Assembly (NCBI GenBank): GCA_949358305.1
Contig: OX442316.1
Coordinates: forward strand, 12,090,001 to 12,154,000
DNA: 64,000 nt
Source of the DNA: Strigamia acuminata
Taxonomy: Eukaryota; Arthropoda; Chilopoda; Geophilomorpha; Linotaeniidae
Reading direction: 5' to 3'
The notes under the pieces were generated by a model. The model saw nothing but the letters and a program-made list of their open reading frames with translations. It did not search any database and was not told the origin of the DNA. The position numbers were made by a program, and so were the translations under genes. Positions 22,835 through 34,336 of this stretch are shown here, in pieces. Positions within the stretch are counted from its first letter, which is position 1. Every line of letters starts with the position of its first letter.

Positions 22835-25800
22835 ATGCATTTTTCCATTCCCGATACTCAAGAAATCAAAGAAGAAAATGGATCGACCTATATGGTAAGT
22901 GGAAGCACAAGAAACACCAAAACTAGGTGAATGGTCAGCAGACGGGTCATTTGGCCTTGTTTGTTTGCTTTTTTTTTCTTCTTTTTTTTTCTCTTCTTTT
23001 CCTCATTCCTTTTCCTCCTTTTTTCTCGTCAACACAAATAAATCTCCAGTGATCGCAGCCAAATTGCACAAATGATTTAATTTAAGCTCGACAAAGTGTG
23101 TAAAAGAGTCGGAAATACGAGAAAATTGCAGAAAACTTTTAACCTCGTAAACTTTGCACGGTGTAATCAATCAAAAACATCCATCCAAATATTAATTTCA
23201 ATCTTTTAGTTTCGTAAAATTGATTTTCAACGTTAGAAATCCAGTTTGTCGAGTCGAATTGACGCTTGTTTATTGTACACAAATGTGAAATATAATAATT
23301 TTTTTTAACAATGTCATTTATTCAAGGTCAACGAGTGAATCAAGGCCGAGTTGAACAGACAGTTAATTTGATTGAAAATTCAATTATTTTTTTCTACGTT
23401 TTATCTGCTTTGTGTGCGAGATAAAAAGCTCAAAATGCGAGAATTGTGCAAAAAGTTTATTGTGCACATTAAAGAGGGCATGAGTGAGAGAATAAACGGT
23501 TTTTATTACATATTCTACGTGCAAAAATTTAAATAAACCTATTTACACCGTTTACTTCCTATGGAAGTTCAAATTAGCACCACCTCCTGTTGACAAATTG
23601 TGGGGGGTTAGGGCAATTTGTATTAAACCTATCAAATGCAGTCCAGTTTGATTTTTTTTAAATGCCAATAACATACAACAAAGTTGTAAATTTCGACTTT
23701 TTTTAATTTAATGTTTTTTTTTTTGTAAACAAATTCACTTTCGAAAATTAATGAGATATTTTTTTATTTTTTTGGTCTAAAATCCACTTAGAAAAATGAG
23801 AAAAAAGGAAGAAAGAAATGTAATAAGAACAAAAACTCTTTTCTTGAGGAAATGTTCCTTTGGAAATGATTTTATCGTGTCTTTAAAGCCATTAGTAGGC
23901 GGCTAGGAACACACAATGATTAAAGTTAAGTAATTCCCAGCAATCAATTAAACATAGAAACTTTTAGCAATAAAAAAATATATATATATATATATAAAAA
24001 AGTTTGCTCTACACCGCGGATTTTCGAGCAAAATGAGAAAGAAGGGAAAAAATGCATTACAGCATGTAAATTAACGTCATTTCTTTCCATCACACGCGGG
24101 AAGTCAAGTGAAAATGTGCACGCGTCACATAAAATGTCAGGTATTAGACTTTTGGTGACAGAAATTTGGCTAGAAATGCAAGAGTTTCACGAGCGCGCCA
24201 CCTGATGGAGGGGATATGAGAAAAGAAACGAGTGTATAAAGTTGTCGGCGAGGGATTTTCATTCGTCGGGGGCCAGTTGGTGCCGTTTGTTTTCATTTAG
24301 CGTGTAATTTTGTGAGTGTGTGCATTTTCTTGCGAAGGAGGAGAACGGGGACGAGCGGCGGCTCCCTTTTAGTGCACAATTAACCCGTTCGCGCGCCCTG
24401 CCCACTGGGAAACGGAATGAAAGTATTTTATTCTTTCTGGATAGAATAAAGCGTACTGATGCCAACGCGTGAAAATGAAATGATAAAATCGGGGCGCAAA
24501 TTAATTAATTTTTCACTCGATGGAGAATTATTCAATGAATATGATGAATTTTTAAACGGGGGATCAATCGATGCGGATTTCTTTTGGATTTAGACTCAAT
24601 TTGGGGTCGGGAAGATCGAGTTCTGTCCGAAATAAAATATGAAAAATTCCATTAGTTTATTTTTATTTTTTTTTCTTAGATTGAAATGTGATTGTTTGTT
24701 TTATGGATCGGGATCGAGTTTACAGATAACTTGAACTAATATTATTTTACTGATAAAACACAAGTGCTTGATTGAAGAGATTGAATATAAATATTATCGC
24801 AATTTGAAGCCTCTTACTTAACCAAAAGGCAAATAAATCGATAGAATAATATTGTGTTGATGCGTGGACGTTGATTCTGGCCGTGGAAATGTGAAATCTA
24901 AGCGTCAAAAATTCGGCTATTTGAGATTTTTCAAGCTCAAAACTCAGATTTTGGACGTTTGCCAAGCCCAAGTGTGTTCAGGTGCACTGTACTATCCGAT
25001 AGTGAGAACTGAGAATGTAGTGTAGTGTGTGATTCGGCCCTTTCGCTTCACTCGTTCTACGACATCATTCTAGAACTAAGCGCTAAGCTAAGACTCGTAT
25101 GTTTCTCATTCCGGATATTAGGTTCAGATATACGAGTGTAGTGTATCAATTATTTAACACGAGTTTAAGGCGCCTTTCTTGCTCGTGGGAAAGTTTAAAG
25201 TTTGATGGAGTAAAAATAAAGGATTTTTTTGGTTTGTTTCGTGGGTGGGAAAAGGAGAATAATTCATGATTTGGTATTTTAGTGTGTCTAGGAAACTATT
25301 TGGTGCACATTATTGCATTTCTTGTGGGTTTTGTGGTGGTGAAAGTCTTAAACGACCTCAGAGCCGCTGAGACTGCAAGTCTGAAGACTTTGTAAGGGTT
25401 TGTACAAAGGGCAGGACTAATTAGCGAGGTTTCTGACGAGTATGTAGCGGAAGGGAACAAATTAAAGCCAGAGTGGGAGAGGTTTGGTGGTGGAGTGTGA
25501 TGATTTTTTTTTTAGTTACCAGATGGTCTTATTCAATTATTAAAGTGCGGTTATTCTATTGCTACTATTGTCTGAGTTTTATTAATAAAAATAATGGAAA
25601 AAATTGATATTTTTTTTTTGTTATTTAGGCATACAACATTCACGTGAATGGGGTTTTCCATTGCACCGTTAGATACCGTCAATTACACAATTTACATGAA
25701 CAGGTGAGTTTTGTTTTAATCTCTATTTAAATTATGTTTTTAGTATTGTACGAAAATGTTGTTTATTGGGGTTTGTTGTATTGGTCTTGGGTTTGGCAGA

Positions 25801-28800
25801 GAAGTTGTTATTGCTCCCTTTTTGAGTCGAATTTTATGATGTTTTTCCAAATTTGCATTTAAAATTACATTTTGTTGCGTTTAAATTGCATTCTGCACTT
25901 AAATTGCAGGTATTTTGTTAAAACAATCATATGAATTGAAATATTTTAAGGATCGGTACAAAACAAGGGCTACATCCTAATTTAATTCATTCCTGTGTGT
26001 AATCGTCATTTTAGCTTGAAATGATTTAAAGGCTGTTAAATTATTTCTTGTTATTTTATTTTATTCATACACACATCAGTTGGTGATAAATTATTACGTT
26101 TAATTAATCATTGTACAATGTTAAGATGAAACTGACCGTGTTTGTATTTGTTTTTTGTTGGTTGGTTGATCCAGTGTTTACTTGGCTTTGTTTGTTATTT
26201 CTACGCGTGCTTGGAGTTTCTCAACCACGTTCACATATTTATCATTGTGGATTCAAGTTTTTCGAGTTTTTGGATGAAAGGAATCCGTAAAGATTAAACG
26301 CGAGATAGATGATACACTATCTATTCAAAATGTAATAAATATTTGTCTCTTTTCAATATCGTTACCGGAATTGCATCGCAATTTCCCTTCATGTGATTGC
26401 TCAAAAGAAAGATTCTAGCCCCGATCAGTTTTTATGGAAAAAAATTCAATCTTTTCCTGAATGAGGTTTCCCATAGTAATTTTTTTTGTCTCGACCAATA
26501 AATGTTGGAAATTCAAGACTCAGCGTTTTATTTTAACACAGTATGCTATACATTGATGAATAACACAAAAAGCTTCAATTTTTTATTCTTTTTCTTTTAA
26601 AGTTGAAGAAACAGTATGGTGCTAGTGCCTTGCCCTTTTTTCCCTCCAAAAAGTTTCTTGCACTTTCGTCGGCCCAGATAGAAGAGAGGAGAATGCAATT
26701 GGAGAAATATGTACAGTTTGGTGGGATATAAACTAAATAAATAAAATAAACAATTTTTTGCTTATTGAATTTAAATTTTAATTTGCAGTGAGTCAAGACA
26801 GTAGAATAGTAAACAGCGAAGCATTTAATGGCTTCCTTCTCAGTGCTCAACAGGTAACAACTCATGCCACTAATTGATTTCACTTAAAGTTAATTAGAAA
26901 AATATTTATTTATTTATTTATTTATTTATTATTACACAGGAAACTCAAGAACAAGACTCGGAAGAAGTAACTTTGGATGTTTATCTTATGAATGGCCACA
27001 AAATTTCTCTGACAATCATGTCCAATCTGCAAACTGATGATGTTTTGGAAGTACGTTGTTTATAGCAAATATCTTTTGTTTGTAGTAAAAGTTTAAAACA
27101 ATTGAGCCTCGACTAAAAACTGGATGGCTGCCAAAAGGGTAAGTGCAAGAAGAATGGCCAGAATGGGTGTTTGAAAAGAAAATCCATTCGCTCTTTTATT
27201 TATCCTTTTTCCATTAAGTATAACTCAATTTTGCATATAATTTTTACTTGGTCGTAGCAGGGTGCTCGAATATTGCCAGGAACTTTTTTGAATATTTAAT
27301 TAGGAGTTAATTAACTTTTTATAGAGCGTGGCGAAATCCCTGGATCTTCCTGACGACTATGTTTATTACTTCGCTTTGTTTTTGGTCAGAAAAGAATCCG
27401 AAGGCCAAGCTACGAGTGAGCATATCGATTAAGTCAATTTAAATTTGAGTTAAATGAATGGTAATTTTAACAGTTGTGAGAAAAATGCAAGACTTTGAGT
27501 CTCCGTATATATCTTCGCAGTCGGTGAAAGGAACACACCGGATTGTACTGAGGCGGAAGTAAATAATAATTTACATTTTGTTCTTTTTTTTATTTTAATT
27601 AAATTGTGTCGTTACAAGTTATTGGGATTCGAGTTGTGATGAAGAATTGATCGAAGACAGAATAGCTTTGAATCTTTTGTACGTTCAAACTGTTACAGAC
27701 GTTGAACGTGGCTGGATTTTGAGTACAAAAGAGATTCAGAGACAGTTGGCCACTCTGCAAGCCAAAGGGTCCAAACGAGAAGTAAGTTGATGTTGAACGG
27801 ATGGGAAAATTGCTCGACTCTGATGTGTTTTTCTCTTTCTGTGCAGTATTTGCAGTTGGCTAAAACGCTCAAATATTACGGTTACATCCAATTTAAACTG
27901 TGTACTTGCGATTATCCGAGTTCTGGTTTGAACACACTTGTTTCTGCTGGAAATTACGAGCTCAATTTCAGGGTTCAAGTCAAACAGGTGTTTTATTTTA
28001 TTTTTTATTGATATTTGGTCTATTTTTTTTTTTTTAGAAATGTAATTTAATATCAATTTATTTTTCAGGATCAGACGAAGGAATTTTTTTTTAAGGTTAC
28101 CAGGATGAAACGATGGCGGATTACGACATCAGTAATGAATTTACGTGGAAATTGTAATGAATTTTTAAAAATAAAAATAATTCGTGGCATTTAGATTAAT
28201 CCACAGACAAATGGTGATGGAAATGCAAAAGAAGGTGAATTACAATTAGAACTTGCGTTTGAATACCTCATAGCAAAAGAAAAATTGCAGTGGGTCAATG
28301 TTGTTAGTGAACAGGTGAAACGAATTTTATAAATGTGAAAATTGTCATATTTCATGCAATTTTCTTCCAGGCTATACTAATGAGTCTTTGTTTACAAGGA
28401 ATGGTAGAGGAATTAATGATGAAGAAGAATGGTACTAGAATGAAACGGGTAAATATAAGTTACAAAAAAAAAATTTAAATGTAGAATTTATTATTTTCTT
28501 TTTAACTTAAGCCAAACGATAAGCCTCGCAAGGGTAGTTGGAGTTATATGAAACGTGATGGAAGCAGTCATCAGATTAGCGTAAGCAGATCTACGTCCAG
28601 TGATGCCATCCTCGAGTGCACTGTAAAAAATAAAATAAAATACACCTCATCCGTTTACTAAAATACCTCGTTAATATCATTTTACAGAAGGAAAATAACG
28701 AGTCGTCTATTAAAAAATTATCAGTAAGTAATTTAATTTGGTGGTCTACTTGTGTTTTGATATACAGCAGTAATGTAATTGGCTTGGAAGTTGGCGCTTG

Positions 28801-28938
28801 ATCGTAAGTTAATTATTTTTTAAGGAGAAACTTTCCGCTGTTTCACTAACTGGCAAGTCTTCCGTCCGTACTGGTCACATGCCGAAAGGATTGGTGGAAA
28901 ACGATGCGTTCGAAGGCATCGGTGATGACGATTTATGA
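22835..28938 (+). CDS. SNX17: sorting nexin 17
   Basis: SNX17 is an endosomal PX-FERM adaptor that binds NPxY-type cargo tails and PI3P and sends receptors back to the cell surface with Retriever. About 15 exons give roughly 440 residues. Exon 1 (22835-22894) encodes MHFSIPDTQEIKEENG and is followed by a 2.7-kb intron. The PX part follows: AYNIHVNGVFHC, VRYRQLHNLHEQ, then ASALPFFPSKKF. FERM-like parts are ESVAKSLDLPDDYVYYFALF, YVQTVTDVERGWIL, YLQLAKTLKYYGYIQF, VTRMKRWRITTS, LELAFEYLIAKEKLQWV and AILMSLCLQGMVEELM. The C-terminal tail FEGIGDDDL matches the conserved acidic end that binds Retriever in vertebrates. The protein appears complete. Confidence 0.95.
24235..24264 (+). promoter_or_regulatory. 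possible internal promoter in SNX17 intron 1
   Basis: TATAAA (24235-24240) is followed 26 bp later by the initiator-like TTCATTCG, and then by a locally GC-rich stretch (24245-24420) that stands out from the AT-rich intron. It could start an alternative SNX17 leader or a non-coding RNA. No coding exon was recognised nearby. Confidence 0.35.
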
Positions 28939-28939
28939 A

Positions 28940-30130
28940 ACCGGACGTGTTTTTTTTTATAAAACGAAAGTCGGAGTCTAAACTTTTTTTTACATGTTTT
29001 ATTCAAATAACCTTTTAATAGGACGAAAAAGTTGTACCGCTTTAGAATTTAAAACATTTTAGTTTTTTTATTCCAAAATGAGAAACATTTATTGTTAATT
29101 GTTTCGTAGGAAAATGTTTCATATATTTACATTATACTGTAATAGAAAGCGTAATGAGGAGAGTGTGTATAGTATTCTTACGGATTGGTTATTTTGGAGG
29201 GTTTAAGTTGTCAGTTGGCAAGATGGAATGTTATTTCTATAGATAATAAAATTTGTACGGAAGTTGCCACAAACTGAGATGAGTAAAAGCATCTTTTCTT
29301 CCCAGCTTAAATCCTAATGTAGCTAATTTCCCGATTGTGATTTTTATGCTGATGTCATTCCAATGAAGTGTGAATGTCAGTTACATATTGAATTATGTAA
29401 ATGGAGCTCTATTATAAAAAATAAAAATTAAAGAAATTACAAAAACCGGTATATGTGTACGGTAATATGTTAATTATAATATTTTAAAAAATGGTTTAGG
29501 GGTTGTTATCATTTACTTGCATTTTGTTTATACAAATTGTAGTTCTAAAGTTCAAAAACAATCATTCCTGCAAATGTTTAAATTCCATTTTTGTGTGGTT
29601 TGAAAAATCAGGAGATAATAAATAAATTTAATGCTCAATTTTATTTACAGTGTGGAAAGTTTTAAGTGAATTGTTCAACAAATAAAATTAATTTCTATAT
29701 TCCTGTTTATAAACCAGCCATTTGTTGCCTTTAATATTAAATGTTTTTCCTATTGATTCGTAGTAAAATGATTTTTTTTTCCTTTTAATTTTTAAAACCA
29801 ATAATAAGAATAAGAATATAAATTGGAAATTTCGTTCTTACTACTTTTTACATAAAAAGATGTATACTTTTCTGTAATTTTATATGTGATATCTACGTAC
29901 AAACACAAAGTAAAGTAATTTTTCAAAGTATTGGTATATTATTTCACAAGTGTTTAATCTCAAAGAGATTTTAAGGGTCATTTAGTGTTGCTTTTACGTT
30001 CACTATAAAGTACGAAGTATCGGCACAGATTTTAGTTCCGTTGGTACATTTGATATCATGTGATGAAGATGAGTAACGCTATAACTCGTGTCTGGTGGCC
30101 GTGGATCTTTCTATAATGATGTTCTGCTCT
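28940..30130. other. SNX17 3' UTR and intergenic sequence
   Basis: AT-rich, with no gene seen. A poly(A) signal AATAAA lies near 29246, and others farther on near 29420-29640. Confidence 0.5.
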
Positions 30131-30191
30131 TATATAACAACAAATAAGGCATCGCAGCAGCCGAGCTGTATATTTATTCCGTGATTTAATG
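30131..30191 (+). promoter_or_regulatory. TATA box and 5' leader exon of the SLC18B1-like gene
   Basis: TATATAA (30131-30137) is followed by a short leader that ends at ATG|GTAAGAA (30191), a strong splice donor. The coding exon has its acceptor at 31088. The ATG abutting the donor would open a separate frame of about 57 codons after splicing, acting as an upstream ORF. Confidence 0.45.
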
Positions 30192-31201
30192 GTAAGAACG
30201 AATTCGCATTTTTTTACACAACATAAAGTAGTTTGAAAATTAGTTCAATAATGAATGGATGTTGGAAAAAAATGAAAACATTTTTTCCTGTGTTATTTGT
30301 GAGTTTTAAGGTCATTTGCGATCAGCCAAGTTTTTTATTTCTACCAGCGCGCGGCGGCTATCGGCATATGTGATTTTGTAATAAAATGTGAAATTAATTT
30401 AAAGTATTTTTTTATGATCATCTGGGGGTGGAATTTCTTGTTCAATGTTTTATGATCCACTTTCTCTGCTGAAATTATATTTTTTTTATACTGGTAATTG
30501 GAAAATTAATATGCGGAGCAATGACTTGGCACAAAAATTGTAATTCCAAAAGCTGCTGTTGATGGCGTGATTGCAGCTAGGATTCGTTCTCAGCAGAAGT
30601 TTATTTACGAATGCTCTTAGATTGCATTCTGTTTTCAAGATTGCTGTCTGAAAAATAAAAGTGCTTCATAAAACCACATGAAATAACCAGTGGATTGTTT
30701 GTTCAATTACTTGGAAATATATGTATACCAAGAACAGATTGCAGTTGCTGAGTTATCTGATTTTCAAAACCCATTTTTGTCCACTCGTTTTACTTCCGTC
30801 TTATTCAACATATATCGTTCCCAATTCCTTAGGAAGGACTTTAATTTTATGGTAAATTGCTGGAATTTTTTGTTTATTTTATTTTATTTTTATAATGACA
30901 AAACTGAATTAATTCCAATAATTTGCAGAAAAGCAAGCACAGGAGCGTCATTTGAATGATATTTTGAAATAACCAAATTAATTAATTAATTTTTTTTATT
31001 TTTATTTTTTAAATTCCCAGTCGATGATAAGGGTTTCAAATTTTATCAGTGTGTTTTTAAATCTGAACATATTTTTTTTTTGTTTCAGATAAAATTCTCA
31101 AGCAAATGTGAAATGTGTATACGCAATCTGCAGTTATTTTCCAAACGAATAATTGTGAAGCAAAACAATTACTGGACAATACGAAATCACCATTTATCAA
31201 T

Positions 31202-33719
31202 ATGGAATTTAATTCTGATGACTCTAATTTACATAAATCTTCTAATGATGATACACCACTAACTCGTTCCTGCTCTCCAACTTTAATGCGAAGAAAGTCG
31301 TCAGAGTCGGCTACCAATGGCTACATCAAAGAACTGAAAATCCCAGCATCTTATGACAGTAGTAATCACATATCTTCAACTCATGGATCGTTGCGCAACC
31401 TTAACCCTAGCAAACCAACGAAGGCGAAACAAGATCATGGGGCGTGTAAAAACCTACCTAGCTCCGGAACAAGAAACACCGCCCGATTATCAACTTTGGG
31501 ATTAGCTGTGGGTGAAGCGTTGAAACATAAAAAGGCAGATGGAGCCATACAATACTTAGAACAAAGTGTCGATGAAGACAATCCTCAGACAATTATTCCA
31601 ATTAAGAAAGATGAACAAATTGATGCACAGGAAGAGGTGGATGATCGAGTTTGGTTTAAAAAATTCAGCAAAAAGCAGCTATTAACACTTTTGAGTTTAT
31701 GTTTAGTTGATTTTACATCATCAATGTGTATGTCTATTATGGCGCCGTTTTTTCCAATGGAAGTAAGCTTTTATTTATTTTTATTGAATTAATTTTTTTG
31801 TGTTTAAAATTGTGAATTTTAGGCAAATGCAAAAGGCATGGATGAAGCTGTGATTGGATTTGTGTTTAGTAATTATGCTCTAGTCATGTTTCTTACTTCG
31901 CCGTTTTTTGGCCGAACGGTAAGAGTTATTTAAATGTTACTCCGTAATTTACAATAAATTTATTTTAATTGGTAATTTCAGTTACCATATTTTGGCGCTC
32001 AATTTCTCTTTTTCTCTGGTCTTTTTCTTGCTGCTGGATGCACTGTTTTGTTTGGGTAAGTTTGTGTTTGAGAGAAATAAAATTTAATAACAAATGAATA
32101 AAATATTTCTAATTTTTTATTTTTTATTTTAGTGTATTGGACAGGATGTCTGGCGACATGTTTACAGCTTTCTGTTTTGTCGTACGTTCTCTGGAGGCGC
32201 TTGGAGCAGCTGCATTTAACACAGCAGCTTGTACCATAGTTGCTCAGATTTTTCCAGACAACGTTAGCACAGTTTTCGTAAGTATTTGAATAGAATTTTC
32301 GATAAAATTTCAAATTAAGCCCATTTTTAGGGACTTTTGGAAACATTCGTTGGATTAGGTATGACACTTGGACCCGCAGTTGGAGGACTTCTGTACTCCG
32401 TACGTTTGTCAGCAATAAATCTTTAATTCCTTTTTAAATTTTACTTATTTTTAGGTCGGTGGGTTCGGTCTACCATTCTACATCTTGGGCGCTTTTATGC
32501 TTTTTATGATTCCCGTTAATATGTGGTTGTTACCTCATGAAAAAAGTAAGCCAGCATCGAGTTCAATTATGCAACTTGTCATTTTTGTTTAAATTTTAAT
32601 TTTAGCTTCCATCAATATATCTTCATCGACTTCAATATTTCGCTTGATCAAACTGCCGAGTGTGTTTATTATGATGAGCGTTACGGTTGTTCAGGCATCC
32701 GCGTGGTCATTTTTAGATCCATATTTGCAACCACATTTGAATGATAACGTATTACTATTTGATTAGTATTTTATTTACACGGTATATTAATAAATTTTCT
32801 TATTTGTTTACAGTTTGACCTCAGCAGTCAAGACGTAGGTTTAGTTTTCTTAATGCTGTCCGCTACTTATGGAATATTTTGTCCTGTTTTTGGATGGGTG
32901 GCAGACCGATGGGTAGTTTAAAAATATTTTAGTTTATTTAATTTTTATATAATTAATTTTAATAATTTTTAGGGACATACAAGTATAATGATGGTAACAG
33001 GAATGCTCATAACCAGCACATCACTTTTAATAATCGGCCCGAGTGATTTATTTCCTTTTTTACCTAAGTAAAGTGTAATAAAATTTGATTCTTAATTTGA
33101 TTTTAATTCGATACAACTTTGTATTCAAATTAGTGAATTATGGTTGAACATGGTAGCGCTTATTTTGCTGGGAATCGCAACGCCTTTAGCAGAAATTCCA
33201 ACTTTTGAAACGATGATTGACAATGCAATGTATAATTGGTTTAATTAGTGACATTATTTAGATTATTATATATTTATTGTAAATTAATTTCAGTGATTTT
33301 GGATTTGAAGATAATATAGGTACTTACAGCTTAGTCTCGGGATTGTGGGCGGCAGCTTTCTCGTTCGGGTATAAAATGATAATACAAAAATGTCAAAATC
33401 GATTTAAAAATATTATTTTTTATTTTTAGTGAATTTGTGGGTCCGTCAATGGGCGGTATATTAGTTAAAGGGTTCACTTTTACCGGTGCAAGTACCAGTT
33501 TAGCTGGTTTCATACTAATTCCTGTAATTTATTGAATTATTTTCTATTTTAAATAATTGTTATTAACACTTTTCTTGTTTTTGGTAGGCAATATTGCTAA
33601 TAATATACGAAATAGTTTTACGATGTGAAAGTACGAGCCACGATAAACTTCCTGTAAATTCCGAAAAAGTATTAACAGTATCAACTGAAGTGACTCCTCT
33701 ATTGAAATCCCTCACTTGA
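31202..33719 (+). CDS. SLC18B1: MFS transporter, SLC18B1 (vesicular polyamine transporter) type
   Basis: This is a twelve-helix major-facilitator protein of the vesicular amine transporter family; the human SLC18B1 protein loads polyamines into vesicles by proton exchange. About 12 exons give roughly 615 residues, longer than human (about 456) because of a hydrophilic Ser/Lys-rich N-terminus of about 160 residues before the first helix (LLTLLSLCLVDFTSS). Recognised segments are MAPFFPMEA, FGVLDRM, AAFNTAACTIVAQIFPDNV, LLETFVGLGMTLGPAVGG, WSFLDPYLQPHL, VADRWGH and LWAAAFSFGEFVGPSMGG. The C-terminus EVTPLLKSLT contains an acidic dileucine motif (EVTPLL) typical of vesicle or endosome sorting. 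An in-frame ATG at 31115 would add 29 residues; I prefer 31202, where the family-like hydrophilic tail begins. Confidence 0.88.
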
Positions 33720-34336
33720 TCGCAAAATAAATTAAAATTGCATTCCGCAATATTGGTCAAATCATTATTTATTACAAAAAAAAAAGAAATTAGGAATTAA
33801 TCAATGACCAACCTGTTAATCCTAGTTTTATCAGCCTAAATATATTTGTATCGAACGTTTGCCAGCAATTTTTGCCGGGAATACTTTTGTTTTTCTTGTA
33901 TTTGAATGTGAATTTAGTCATTTTTACTTTTACATAATGCAAGAACTTTCCGATGTTATTTTACACGATGATATTTTTGGTATGGTAATCTGTTAATTTT
34001 ATGTTACAGTTGTCTAGTTTAAATTAAAATAAATATTCTATCAATTGTTGATTTCCAAAGTTTTATTTCTGAAAAAAAAAGAATCTTTATTTTTGTACAA
34101 ATATTTGTGAGGTTGGGTGAATAAACAAAAACTAACCTCAATTCCTAAGATTCCACTCTTTGCAAACAGACGGCAGCACAGTATGGCGACGAGAACACCC
34201 GACACTGAGGTGGGGTTTTGATTGGTTTTCATCTCACAAGTCAGCTTGAGTCAGCTGGGCAATAGAGAAAAATTAAGCATGGAGTCTGGCACGCTCGTGA
34301 TGTCCGATTACATTAGATGATTAACTCTTTTTCGTC

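Noticed and set aside
27736-28056. 106-codon minus-strand frame
   Set aside because: It is the shadow of SNX17 exons on the plus strand.
31999-32415. 138-codon minus-strand frame
   Set aside because: It is antisense to the SLC18B1-like exons, crosses their introns and has no domain.
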